Of a DNA stretch of 64,000 nt, positions 56,601 through 64,000 are shown piece after piece. The notes under the pieces are model-generated. The model saw nothing but the letters and a program-made list of their open reading frames with translations, searched no databases and had not been told where the DNA came from. The stretch comes from Thalassospira lohafexi (lineage in GTDB: Bacteria > Pseudomonadota > Alphaproteobacteria > Rhodospirillales > Thalassospiraceae): assembly GCF_002844275.1 (NCBI RefSeq), contig NZ_NXGX01000005.1, positions 372,001 through 436,000 on the forward strand, read 5' to 3'. Positions within the stretch are counted from its first letter, which is position 1. Each line of letters begins with the position of its first letter. The translations under genes and the position numbers were made by a program.

Positions 56601-57098
56601 CGGTGAAAGCCCTCAATTCTGGTTATGAGAACGACTCGGATACGTATAAAAAAATGGTTCCACGAAAGGGTTTCCTTCCGAGAAGCGAGCGTTTGGTATC
56701 ACATGTCCTTTGCATGGGCAACCCCCGCGCAACCCCATTTGGACGGACTTTCTCATTCTTGCCTAAAGTTGTGGCAAAACCGCGCCTAATCACTGACGTT
56801 TCGCGACTTCTTACGACTATTTTATAACAAGCTGTTTCCCGCACTCCGTGGATTTCCTCTTGGCAAAATCGCTTTTTAGGTACGATTCCCCCGACTTTCT
56901 GATGGGGGCTCCCAACATCCGCCTCACTTAAAAGGTCAGATTCCCCAAAAAATGTGTAATCGACTTCACATTTTAACGGGCAAAGCGTCTGTTTTACGGA
57001 TCAAGGCGCTTGCTCTGGGATCAAAATGAAGACGCCCAGACGAATAAGCCAACTGGTTTGCGACGTTGCCGACCGCGTCCACGGAAATGCAAATACCG
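56601..57098. other. Non-coding region upstream of atpH
   Basis: About 500 bp between the GST stop and atpH, both on the minus strand. It should contain the atp operon promoter. A GC-rich hairpin (CCCCC with GGGGG, 56887-56906) is the only structure I noticed. No coding potential, riboswitch or tRNA is evident. Confidence 0.5.
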
Positions 57099-57737
57099 TT
57101 AGCTTGGCCATCCCGAAAGACCTTCGCGTACATTCACCTCAATATAAGACGGCAGCGCGCAGATGCGATTGATGTAGCTGCGCAACACCGGTCGGGCAGT
57201 CGCGGCACATCCCATATGACGCGACCACCGCATTAACATGATCGCGAACATGTCGACCGTGCCAAATGTCGGGCCCATCAAATATGTTTGGCCCCGCAAA
57301 AGCCGTGCTTCGAAATCGTCCCACACCGAACTGATCCGTTTTTCAGCCAATGCCTTGACCGCAGCCGCACCTTTGGGGTCGCCGTCCTTGGCCGCATATA
57401 GCCAGTCACGCATCGCTGGCATCAATGTATTGGCAATATAAAGTGTCAGCTGCAGCCATTCAGCGCGTTGCGCGGTTTCTGGTTCTGGCAACAAGCCCGA
57501 CCCCGGATGCCGCTCGGCCAGCAACATCATCAAAGCAACGGATTCACCGTATGGTGTATCATCTACGACAAGGGTCGGTACTCGACCCGTCGGATTGAGA
57601 CGCAGATAGTCCTGATTGCGTTGCTGATTGCTGTCAATGTCGACCAGTACCGCCTCAAACGGCACATCCAGCTCAATTAACATCCAGTGCACTGCCATGC
57701 TCGCAGCACCCGGCGCATAAAAAAGCGTGTAACTCAT
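57099..57737 (-). CDS. Glutathione S-transferase family protein
   Basis: Cytosolic GST-fold protein of 212 residues. The thioredoxin-like domain (SYTLFYAPGAASMAVHWMLIE) is followed by NPTGRVPTLVVDD with the cis-Pro and by GESVALMMLLAERHP, in which E-S is the glutathione-binding pair. An all-helical C-terminal domain completes it. The ASM segment at the active-site position (SxA/Ser) is like beta-class members. I chose the ATG at 57737; a long extension to 57881 overlaps the MazG-like gene. It lies 34 bp downstream of that gene and may be co-transcribed. Substrate unknown. Confidence 0.88.
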   Translation of the reverse strand: MSYTLFYAPGAASMAVHWMLIELDVPFEAVLVDIDSNQQRNQDYLRLNPTGRVPTLVVDDTPYGESVALMMLLAERHPGSGLLPEPETAQRAEWLQLTLYIANTLMPAMRDWLYAAKDGDPKGAAAVKALAEKRISSVWDDFEARLLRGQTYLMGPTFGTVDMFAIMLMRWSRHMGCAATARPVLRSYINRICALPSYIEVNVREGLSGWPS

Positions 57738-57771
57738 AATGTATGCCTGAAAGTGATAAGGAAGGTTAGGC

Positions 57772-58092
57772 TCAGATATGTGACCCGGTACCGTCGCCCT
57801 TTTGCACCCATGTCCGCGACCGATTGATCGCCATTTTTCCGGCGACCTCCTGATCAAGATCAAGGCCAAACTGATCGGCAAGCCGATAGAGTAGAATTAA
57901 GACGTCGGCAGCTTCCTTGCCAATCTCGGCGTGATCTTGCGCGACAACGGCTTCTTTTAGCTCTTCCATCTCAAGCATTGCACGATCAACCAATGAGACC
58001 GGTGCGCTGACCGAACCAAACGTTGCTTCGGCCCAGTCGCACATGCTGCGCTGCGTTTCTGCCTTCGATGAATTTGTTTTGTAATTATTCAC
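57772..58092 (-). CDS. MazG-like nucleotide pyrophosphohydrolase (DUF550 type)
   Basis: Small all-alpha protein of 106 residues of the MazG/dUTPase superfamily. The metal-binding acidic residues are in EMEELKEAV and the later EIGKEAADVLILLYRLADQFG, and KMAINRSRTW is the C-terminal family mark. It probably hydrolyses a noncanonical or excess dNTP or a nucleotide-like metabolite. The divergent solute-binding protein gene starts 64 bp away. Specificity cannot be told. Confidence 0.8.
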   Translation of the reverse strand: MNNYKTNSSKAETQRSMCDWAEATFGSVSAPVSLVDRAMLEMEELKEAVVAQDHAEIGKEAADVLILLYRLADQFGLDLDQEVAGKMAINRSRTWVQKGDGTGSHI

Positions 58093-58156
58093 AAGAATTC
58101 ATCCCATATAAAGTAAGTTGGCTGACGATGCTTTTAGCATAATTAATGAGAAGCAC

Positions 58157-58987
58157 ATGATCCATAGGCAGGACAGCAAAACCCATTGGCCGCTTCGCCG
58201 GGCGGTGCAGCTGCTTGCCATCATTGCGGGATTGATCATGCCCCAAACACCCGCACACGCCCGCACGCTGCTGATTGAAGGACTATCAGAGCCGCCGCTT
58301 AAATGGCTTTCGGGTAAGAACCCGCGCGGCATTGATGTCGATATCATGCGCGAAGTTTTGCGCGAAATGGACATCAAGGATTACGAGTTCCGCTTTGTCG
58401 ATAGCGGCAAACGGCTGCTTCACAATGCAAGGCTCGGTTACTCCGACATCGTTCTGACACTGTCACAGAATGACGAAAGGTCGGCCTATCTGCTGTACCC
58501 TGATGAAAATCATCTGCTGCTGGATTGGCGCTTTGCCATTCGCGCCGACGACGTGCACACCATTCACTTTGATCAATATTCCGATTTGCGCGCCTATCGG
58601 GTTGGGGCCGCTGCGGGCTATTCATATACCCCGACATTTTGGAATTCAGATCTGGATATCGAAACAGTTGCCCGAAATGATCTTTTGATTCCCATGCTGC
58701 TCGAGAACCGGTTTGATATTGTCCCGGTCAATTATCTCAGCACCGTCTATGAGACGATCCAAAACGGATCCCGCGCCAAAATCGCCTTTTTGAACAACCC
58801 ACTTCGGCGGGCTGCCTATTACAATCCATTTTCGCGCGCATCCGACTATCCGGACAAAGAGGTCTTTCTGGCCCAGTATGACGAAATCCTGCGTGACATG
58901 CGCCATGATGGCAGGCTGCTTACGATTTTTCGTCGCTATCTTGGCCCGGACGGGGTCGACTGGTGGAAATCGCAATACGGCAACTAA
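58157..58987 (+). CDS. Periplasmic solute-binding protein, SBP_bac_3 type
   Basis: Exported protein of 276 residues. A signal peptide with core VQLLAIIAGLIMPQT and likely cleavage after AHA precedes the mature start RTLLIEGLSEPP. The binding domain shows GIDVDIMREVLREMDI and YSDIVLTLSQNDERSAYLLYP, typical of polar amino acid family 3 proteins. No permease or ATPase adjoins it. Stand-alone members of this group may act as sensors or enzymes' partners rather than importers. The ATG at 58157 has GAGAAG upstream; a TTG at 58118 is a weaker choice. Confidence 0.82.
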   Translation: MIHRQDSKTHWPLRRAVQLLAIIAGLIMPQTPAHARTLLIEGLSEPPLKWLSGKNPRGIDVDIMREVLREMDIKDYEFRFVDSGKRLLHNARLGYSDIVLTLSQNDERSAYLLYPDENHLLLDWRFAIRADDVHTIHFDQYSDLRAYRVGAAAGYSYTPTFWNSDLDIETVARNDLLIPMLLENRFDIVPVNYLSTVYETIQNGSRAKIAFLNNPLRRAAYYNPFSRASDYPDKEVFLAQYDEILRDMRHDGRLLTIFRRYLGPDGVDWWKSQYGN

Positions 58988-59026
58988 GCAACCGTAATAG
59001 AAGACATCTCCCCACATTAAGCCCGG

Positions 59027-61258
59027 CTACATGAAGCTATAGGGATCGATGTCGACCTGCACGCGCACACTGCCGGGTGTTTTGACCTTCGACAGCCACT
59101 CATGGATCAAGGCCTGCATTTTCACCGTTTTATCCGCACGTATCAAAAAGCGCCGGCGATAACGCCCACGCAACAAGGATAACGGGGCGGGGGCAGGCCC
59201 AAGTACCATCAAACCATCCCCGCGCGGGGCCGCCCGCCCGATCCGCCATGCGGCTTCATCGACTTCGTTTTCTTTTTTGCCACTTATAATAAGGGCTGCC
59301 AGTCGCCCATGCGGCGGCATGCCATGGGTCATGCGTTGCGATAGCTCGACCTCGTTAAAGGCATTGCGATCACCCGCGGCAATTGCCTTGATCACGCGGT
59401 TGGCCGGATCGGCGGTTTGCAGCATCACCGTACCCGGACGATCGCCACGTCCGGCACGCCCTGCCACCTGGGTTAGCAACTGATAGCTGCGTTCAGCTGC
59501 GCGCAAATCCCCACCCGCCAAGCCAAGGTCCGCATCAACCACCCCCACGAGGGTCAGCATAGGAAAGTGATACCCCTTGGCCAAAATCTGGGTGCCAATC
59601 AAAAGATCGACCTCGTGATTATGAACCCGCTGGACAAGCTCGGCAGCCGCCTTTGGCCCCATGATATTATCGGATGTCGCAACCTCGATCCGGATATTGG
59701 GGAATGTTTCGACCGCTTCTTCATAAAGCCGCTCAACCCCCGGCCCACAGGGCGCAAGCTTGCCTTCCGCACCACAGGCCGGGCAGGCATCAGGTGCCTT
59801 TGCCTGATAACCACAATGGTGACATTGCAATTTGCCCCATGCACGATGCTCCACCAGCCATGCTGTGCAGTTCGGGCATTGGAACCGATGCCCACAAGCC
59901 CGGCATAGGGTCAGCGGCGCATAGCCACGCCGGTTCAAAAACAGCATCGCCTGTTCGCCATTGGCGAATGTTTCCGCCAGTCGCTTTTTTAAGGTTGGCG
60001 TAATCCAGCGCAGACGTTCAGGTTTGTCTTGGCGAATGTCGATAACTTCAACACTTGGCAAGACGGCCGCCCCATGACGGCTGCCCAGTTCGACCCGGCA
60101 ATAGCGCCCGGCATCAACATTGGCCAAGGTTTCCAGCGACGGGGTTGCCGATGCCAGAACAATCGGGATATTGCCCAGATGCGCACGGGTGACTGCCATG
60201 TCGCGGGCATGATAAATCACGCCATCTTCCTGCTTAAATGCATGTTCGTGTTCTTCGTCGACCACAATCAGCGCAAGATCGCGAAAGGGCAGGAAAAGTG
60301 CAGACCGCGCACCAACAACCAGTTGCACAGAGCCATCCGCCACCGCACGCCATGTATCACGGCGGCGCGCCTGCCCGACTTCGGAATGCCAAAGGGCTGG
60401 CACCACGCCAAACCGGTCGCGGAAACGTTGCAACCATTGGGCCGACAGGGCGATTTCCGGCAGCAGAACAACCACCTGCTTACCTTCGGCCAAGGCCGCA
60501 CGGATCGGTTCAAAATAAACTTCGGTTTTGCCCGACCCCGTGATGCCATCGAGCAATGTGCAGGAAAATCCACCTGTATCGACCCGATCACATAATGCAT
60601 CGGCTGCGATCGTTTGTTCATCGGACAGGTTCGGGCGCGGGATGGTCAAATCAGGCAGATCAAATGGCGATGGTGGTTTGACCATCAGGCGTCGCACAGC
60701 CCCGGCTTCGACCAGCCCCTTGATCACACTTGCCCCGGCCCCGGTTTCGCGCAGGACATCACCTTGCTCCATCGCAGGATTTTCGCCCAGAAATGCCAGA
60801 ACACGTTTGCGCGGCGGGGTCATACGCAAACCTGATGCGTCGAAATCAGCGTTCAGCGTAAAACGGAAAATCGGTTTGGGTTGCTCAAGCGCGTCAGGCA
60901 CGCTCATGGCCATGCGCAGCACCGCGCCTTGGGGTGCCATGGTATAGGCCGACACCCAATCAATGAATTTACGGGTGACATCGGGCATCGGCTCGGCGGG
61001 GAGAACACCATAAATTTCGCGCAGCTTACTTGGTTCGACGTCGCCCTTGGCATCGCCCCAGACCACCCCGCGCTGGGTTTGACGACCGAGCGGGATTTCC
61101 ACAAAATCGCCAAATTGCACCGATATGCCTTCAGGCACGATGTAGTCATACGGCCCGGCGAGCGGCAACGGCGGAAGCACGCTTATGGTCTGGGCAGTCA
61201 CCTGAAAGGCCGGATCATCAGCAAACAGATTTCCAGATGTGGCCTTTGCCGCGCTCAT
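59027..61258 (-). CDS. priA: Primosomal protein N' (replication restart helicase)
   Basis: 3'-5' helicase of 743 residues that restarts stalled forks. The N-terminal DNA-binding region begins with [18 protein letters not shown]. Walker A is [12 protein letters not shown], the DEEH box is [15 protein letters not shown], and two zinc sites are given by eight Cys from [13 protein letters not shown] to CHHCGYQ and CPACG. The later [23 protein letters not shown] and [13 protein letters not shown] motifs are intact. Length is normal. It is a single-gene unit facing away from the transaldolase gene. Confidence 0.97.
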   Translation of the reverse strand: MSAAKATSGNLFADDPAFQVTAQTISVLPPLPLAGPYDYIVPEGISVQFGDFVEIPLGRQTQRGVVWGDAKGDVEPSKLREIYGVLPAEPMPDVTRKFIDWVSAYTMAPQGAVLRMAMSVPDALEQPKPIFRFTLNADFDASGLRMTPPRKRVLAFLGENPAMEQGDVLRETGAGASVIKGLVEAGAVRRLMVKPPSPFDLPDLTIPRPNLSDEQTIAADALCDRVDTGGFSCTLLDGITGSGKTEVYFEPIRAALAEGKQVVVLLPEIALSAQWLQRFRDRFGVVPALWHSEVGQARRRDTWRAVADGSVQLVVGARSALFLPFRDLALIVVDEEHEHAFKQEDGVIYHARDMAVTRAHLGNIPIVLASATPSLETLANVDAGRYCRVELGSRHGAAVLPSVEVIDIRQDKPERLRWITPTLKKRLAETFANGEQAMLFLNRRGYAPLTLCRACGHRFQCPNCTAWLVEHRAWGKLQCHHCGYQAKAPDACPACGAEGKLAPCGPGVERLYEEAVETFPNIRIEVATSDNIMGPKAAAELVQRVHNHEVDLLIGTQILAKGYHFPMLTLVGVVDADLGLAGGDLRAAERSYQLLTQVAGRAGRGDRPGTVMLQTADPANRVIKAIAAGDRNAFNEVELSQRMTHGMPPHGRLAALIISGKKENEVDEAAWRIGRAAPRGDGLMVLGPAPAPLSLLRGRYRRRFLIRADKTVKMQALIHEWLSKVKTPGSVRVQVDIDPYSFM

Positions 61259-61454
61259 ATATTATAAACCCCGTCGGAATGCCTGTCGGGCTGCTCGAAA
61301 AAACACCCTCGATGGCCCATGGCATAATAGAAAACGGTCCCACAGCTTGGATCTGGAACCGTCCATTGGATGGAGCCCGAACCTAGCAGCTAACCGCATC
61401 ATCGAACAACGATCTTCAAACGACGATCTTCAAAAGGTCCGAATAGGAAATCCA
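61259..61454. other. Divergent promoter region, priA / transaldolase
   Basis: About 200 bp without ORF of note; it should hold both promoters. A short direct repeat, AACGATCTTC then AACGACGATCTTCAAA, lies near 61405-61435. Confidence 0.4.
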
Positions 61455-62111
61455 ATGAAGTTTTTCATCGATACTGCTGACATTGACGCAATCCGCGAAA
61501 TCGCCATGTCTGGCCTCGTGGATGGTGTCACCACCAACCCCTCGCTGGTAGCAAAAACAGGCCGACCGTTTCTCGAACTGATCAAGGAAATTTGTGACGT
61601 CGTCGACGGCCCGGTCAGCGCAGAAGTTGCTGCGACCGATTACGACACCATGGTCGCAGAAGGCCGCAAGCTGGCAAAGATCGCCGACAATGTCGTCGTC
61701 AAACTGCCGCTGACCTCTGATGGCCTTAAAGCTTGCCGTACCTTTACCGACGAAGGCATTAAAACCAACGTCACACTTTGCTTCTCGGTTGGTCAGGCCA
61801 TTCTGGCGGCCAAAGCCGGTGCAACCTATGTTTCGCCGTTCGTTGGCCGTCTGGATGATATTTCGTCCGATGGTATGCAGCTGATTGCTGACATCGTTGA
61901 CGTTTATGGCAACTACCCGAACTGGACCACCGAAGTCCTCGTTGCTTCGGCACGTGGCCCGCAGCATGTTGTCGACTCGGCCCGTCTTGGTGCCGATGTT
62001 GTCACCATCCCGCCGCAGGTTCTGACCCAGTTGACCAAGCATCCGCTGACCGACAAGGGCCTTGAAACGTTCCTTGCTGACTGGGAAAAAACTGGCCAGT
62101 CGATTCTTTAA
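61455..62111 (+). CDS. tal: Small-type transaldolase (TalC/FSA family)
   Basis: Cytosolic aldolase of 218 residues that transfers dihydroxyacetone units in the non-oxidative pentose phosphate pathway. [17 protein letters not shown] opens the protein, [11 protein letters not shown] gives the substrate loop, and the Schiff-base Lys is in [38 protein letters not shown] follows. Such 215-220-residue enzymes are the main transaldolase in many alphaproteobacteria, though E. coli relatives act as fructose-6-phosphate aldolase. AGGAAA precedes the ATG. A strong terminator follows. Confidence 0.95.
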   Translation: MKFFIDTADIDAIREIAMSGLVDGVTTNPSLVAKTGRPFLELIKEICDVVDGPVSAEVAATDYDTMVAEGRKLAKIADNVVVKLPLTSDGLKACRTFTDEGIKTNVTLCFSVGQAILAAKAGATYVSPFVGRLDDISSDGMQLIADIVDVYGNYPNWTTEVLVASARGPQHVVDSARLGADVVTIPPQVLTQLTKHPLTDKGLETFLADWEKTGQSIL

Positions 62112-62197
62112 TCTGGCCTGTCATCCCCCTGTTATCAGGTCATTGTCCTGATGGGCGGATAAAAGCCGACATTGCGTTCGGTTTTTAACATGCATTT

Positions 62198-62233
62198 AAC
62201 CCGGCTGCCCGCATTGTGGCAGCCGGGTTTTTT
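62198..62233 (+). terminator. Intrinsic terminator after transaldolase
   Basis: AACCCGGCTGCC (62198-62209) and GGCAGCCGGGTT (62218-62229) form a 12-bp stem with an 8-nt loop and a run of six T from 62228. It ends 27 bp before the DUF484 ATG. Confidence 0.93.
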
Positions 62234-62259
62234 ATTTCTCACTGTACAAGCCGGAACCG

Positions 62260-62949
62260 ATGGAAAAGACAGCACTGCGCGCCGACGATGTCGCGACCTT
62301 TCTCGCCGAACATCCTGATTTCTTCACTTCGCGCCCCGACTTGCTTGAAAGTCTTGCGTTGCCTGTCCGGGAAATGGGATCAGGTGTCGCCGATATGCAG
62401 CAATATGTCGTCGCGCGGTTGCGCGATGAACGCGAAAAGCTGCGCGGTGCGACCAGCGAACTGATCAATATTTCCAAATCCAACCTTGAAACCCAAAGCC
62501 GCATCCACCGCGCTGTTTTGGCCATTTTGAATGCACGCGGGTTTGAAACCTTTGTCGAAGCGCTTCAGGACCTTGTGCCCGAACTGCTTGATCTTGATGC
62601 CATCGCATTATGCTTTGAAGAATGCGACGAAGCGCCGGTGCCAAGCTGTGATGGCCGCGTGCGCCGCCTTGTTAAAGGCGCGGTTGATCAGGTTCTCGGC
62701 GACGAGCAGGACGTCTGGCTTTTGCCCGACGATGCCGGGGATGAGGCCATTTTTGGCCCGAAAGCATCCGAAATACGGTCGGCTGCCATTGTGCGACTTG
62801 CGCCGTTTTATGGCGATCCGGTTGGCATTGTTGCCTTTGGCGTTAAGGAGCCGGGATATTTCAGCCCGGCACAGGCCAATGACCTGATCATGTTTTTGGC
62901 ATCCGTGATTGAATTTGGTGTGCGTCGATGGCTCACCCAAACGGTTTAA
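62260..62949 (+). CDS. DUF484 family protein
   Basis: Cytosolic protein of 229 residues with the DUF484 pattern. An N-terminal helix region (DDVATFLAEHPDFFTSRPDLLESLALP) is followed by a coiled coil (about 45-85) and a GAF-like domain (QDLVPELLDLDAIALCFEE). The C-terminal VRLAPFYGDPVGIVAFGVKEPGYFSP and FLASVIEFGVRRWL fit the family. Function is unknown, but DUF484 genes commonly precede xerC. The stop lies 22 bp inside xerC, so the two are coupled. Confidence 0.9.
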   Translation: MEKTALRADDVATFLAEHPDFFTSRPDLLESLALPVREMGSGVADMQQYVVARLRDEREKLRGATSELINISKSNLETQSRIHRAVLAILNARGFETFVEALQDLVPELLDLDAIALCFEECDEAPVPSCDGRVRRLVKGAVDQVLGDEQDVWLLPDDAGDEAIFGPKASEIRSAAIVRLAPFYGDPVGIVAFGVKEPGYFSPAQANDLIMFLASVIEFGVRRWLTQTV

Positions 62950-63878
62950 CCGCCCTCACCGTTCCGAGCGATGTGCGCGAAGCCATCGCAGATTGGTGCA
63001 CGTGGCTTTCTGATGAGCGACGTGCGTCCGATCACACGACCGAAAACTATCTGGCCGATCTTTATGCTTTTCTCGGTTTTATCGGCGGTCATCTTGGCGG
63101 TGTCCCGGACCTGAACGCGCTTCTGCGCTTAAACCCGCGCGATTTTCGAAGCTGGCTGGCGCGCCGCAGCATGGATGGCATGGCCAAAACATCCACCGCC
63201 CGCGCCCTGTCATCGTTACGCAATTTCTATCGGTTTCTTGATCGGTCAGGACGCGGACAGAATGCCGCCGTCAGTTCCATTCGCAATCCACGCCTGCCCC
63301 AAACAGCCCCCAAACCACTGTCACCGGTCGATGCGCTGGCCGTTCTTGAAAATGCGGGTGTCTGGCAAGATGAACCATGGCTTGCCAAGCGTAACCTTGC
63401 ACTTTTCACGCTTTTATACGGCTGTGGTCTGCGTATATCCGAGGCCCTTGATCTGAACGCCAATCAAAGCCCAACAGGGGATTCGATGGTCATCACGGGC
63501 AAAGGCAACAAACAACGCCTTGTGCCGGTTTTGCCGATTATCCGCGATGCGATTGAAGATTACCTGCGCGCTTGTCCCTATGCACCGCATGGCAATGACG
63601 CACTTTTTGTCGGCGCGCGTGGCAAACGATTGGTCGCCCAGGTCGCCCAACGCGAAATGCGCAAGGTTCGCGATCTTTTACAATTGCCTGATACCGCAAC
63701 TCCGCATGCGCTGCGCCATTCCTTTGCCACCCATCTTTTGGCAGGCGGCGGTGATTTACGCACCATTCAGGACCTTTTGGGCCACGCATCGCTTTCAACG
63801 ACCCAACGCTATACGGCCGTGGATAGTGAACAATTGATGGCGGTGTACAACGGCACCCATCCACGCGCCCGGCGATAA
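62928..63878 (+). CDS. xerC: Tyrosine recombinase XerC
   Basis: Site-specific recombinase of 316 residues that, with XerD, resolves chromosome dimers at dif. The N-terminal SAM-like core-binding domain covers about 15-105. Catalytic residues are visible in order: Arg in GCGLRISEAL, Lys in GKGNKQRLVP, His-x-x-Arg in HALRHSFATHLL, His in LLGHASLSTTQ and the nucleophile in RYTAVD. Position after DUF484, rather than near a mobile element, supports the housekeeping role. Confidence 0.94.
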   Translation: MAHPNGLTALTVPSDVREAIADWCTWLSDERRASDHTTENYLADLYAFLGFIGGHLGGVPDLNALLRLNPRDFRSWLARRSMDGMAKTSTARALSSLRNFYRFLDRSGRGQNAAVSSIRNPRLPQTAPKPLSPVDALAVLENAGVWQDEPWLAKRNLALFTLLYGCGLRISEALDLNANQSPTGDSMVITGKGNKQRLVPVLPIIRDAIEDYLRACPYAPHGNDALFVGARGKRLVAQVAQREMRKVRDLLQLPDTATPHALRHSFATHLLAGGGDLRTIQDLLGHASLSTTQRYTAVDSEQLMAVYNGTHPRARR

Positions 63879-63962
63879 TTTCGGCACATTATCGTCGAAT
63901 GGAAACCATCCTGCTTCCGATGCGTTGGGACAATCATCACACAAAGCAGCAAGGACACCTTA

Positions 63963-64000
63963 TGGCCCTAAACCCGATGAAACTGTTTCGAACTCGCCGC
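63963..64000 (+). CDS. Start of a further gene (3' truncated by window)
   Basis: ATG at 63963 preceded by AAGGA opens a frame to the window end encoding a basic start (MALNPMKLFRTRR). Only 12 full codons are visible, so the product cannot be named. The 84 bp before it contain a weak 7-bp stem (63873-63894) after xerC. Confidence 0.4.

Noticed and set aside
56887..56906. CCCCC/GGGGG hairpin upstream of atpH
   Set aside because: Only five pairs with a 10-nt loop and no T-run; probably incidental in a long non-coding stretch.

Overview
The window reads as chromosomal DNA of an alphaproteobacterium, most likely a Rhodospirillales member close to Thalassospira. This is inferred from the split ATP synthase order atpHAGDC without F0 genes, the ccmF-ccmI arrangement, the gene repertoire and the even, moderately high GC content. 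No 16S gene or other firm taxonomic marker is present. I found no rRNA, tRNA, CRISPR array, prophage or insertion sequence. Gene density is high, and intrinsic terminators sit between most convergent units.

Layout. 1-3570: end of a polyol (sorbitol/mannitol type) ABC importer operon with a short-chain dehydrogenase. 3677-7016: a YcaQ-like DNA glycosylase and an SLC13/TrkA-C permease. 7082-7912: an AT-rich orphan gene. 8025-9587: folD, DUF167 and yggT. 9926-12365: alkylation repair genes (tag and an AlkB homologue) around a LacI regulator. 12475-18240: a complete RND efflux operon, followed by a chemotaxis receptor. 21072-30206: an AraC regulator, a guanidino/polyamine uptake and catabolism operon with a divergent LysR regulator, and azlCD. 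30284-31879: prfC. 31991-37763: an arsenic locus with two ArsR regulators, a UPF0718 permease, ArsC, Acr3, an ArsJ-type GAPDH and ArsJ. 37849-38855: phoH behind a structured leader. 39060-43605: class I ribonucleotide reductase nrdAB under a cobalamin riboswitch. 43645-51569: a CDF metal exporter, ccmF-ccmI, a response regulator and an FtsX-like permease. 51670-56600: atpCDGAH on the minus strand. 57099-64000: GST, a MazG-like protein, a solute-binding protein, priA, a small transaldolase, DUF484, xerC and the first codons of another gene.

How the genes work together. The ars genes supply two detoxification routes: arsenate reduction followed by Acr3 efflux, and arsenate capture as 1-arseno-3-phosphoglycerate by GAPDH followed by ArsJ export. 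Matching dyads cover the start-proximal promoters of the regulator and the permease. The ureohydrolase and DavA-like amidase next to a POT-type transporter fit import and breakdown of guanidino compounds to GABA and urea. The nrdAB operon is predicted to be switched off by B12, which implies a B12-dependent reductase elsewhere. Its NrdB lacks the radical tyrosine and keeps the ligand spacing of class Ic enzymes.

The most unusual element is the phoH leader. A promoter-like sequence, a strong Shine-Dalgarno, an unannotated 54-codon ORF and an intrinsic terminator buried inside the end of that ORF together look like a translation-coupled attenuator. A second regulatory hint is a 13-bp box shared by the AraC gene and azlC upstream regions, 8 kb apart.
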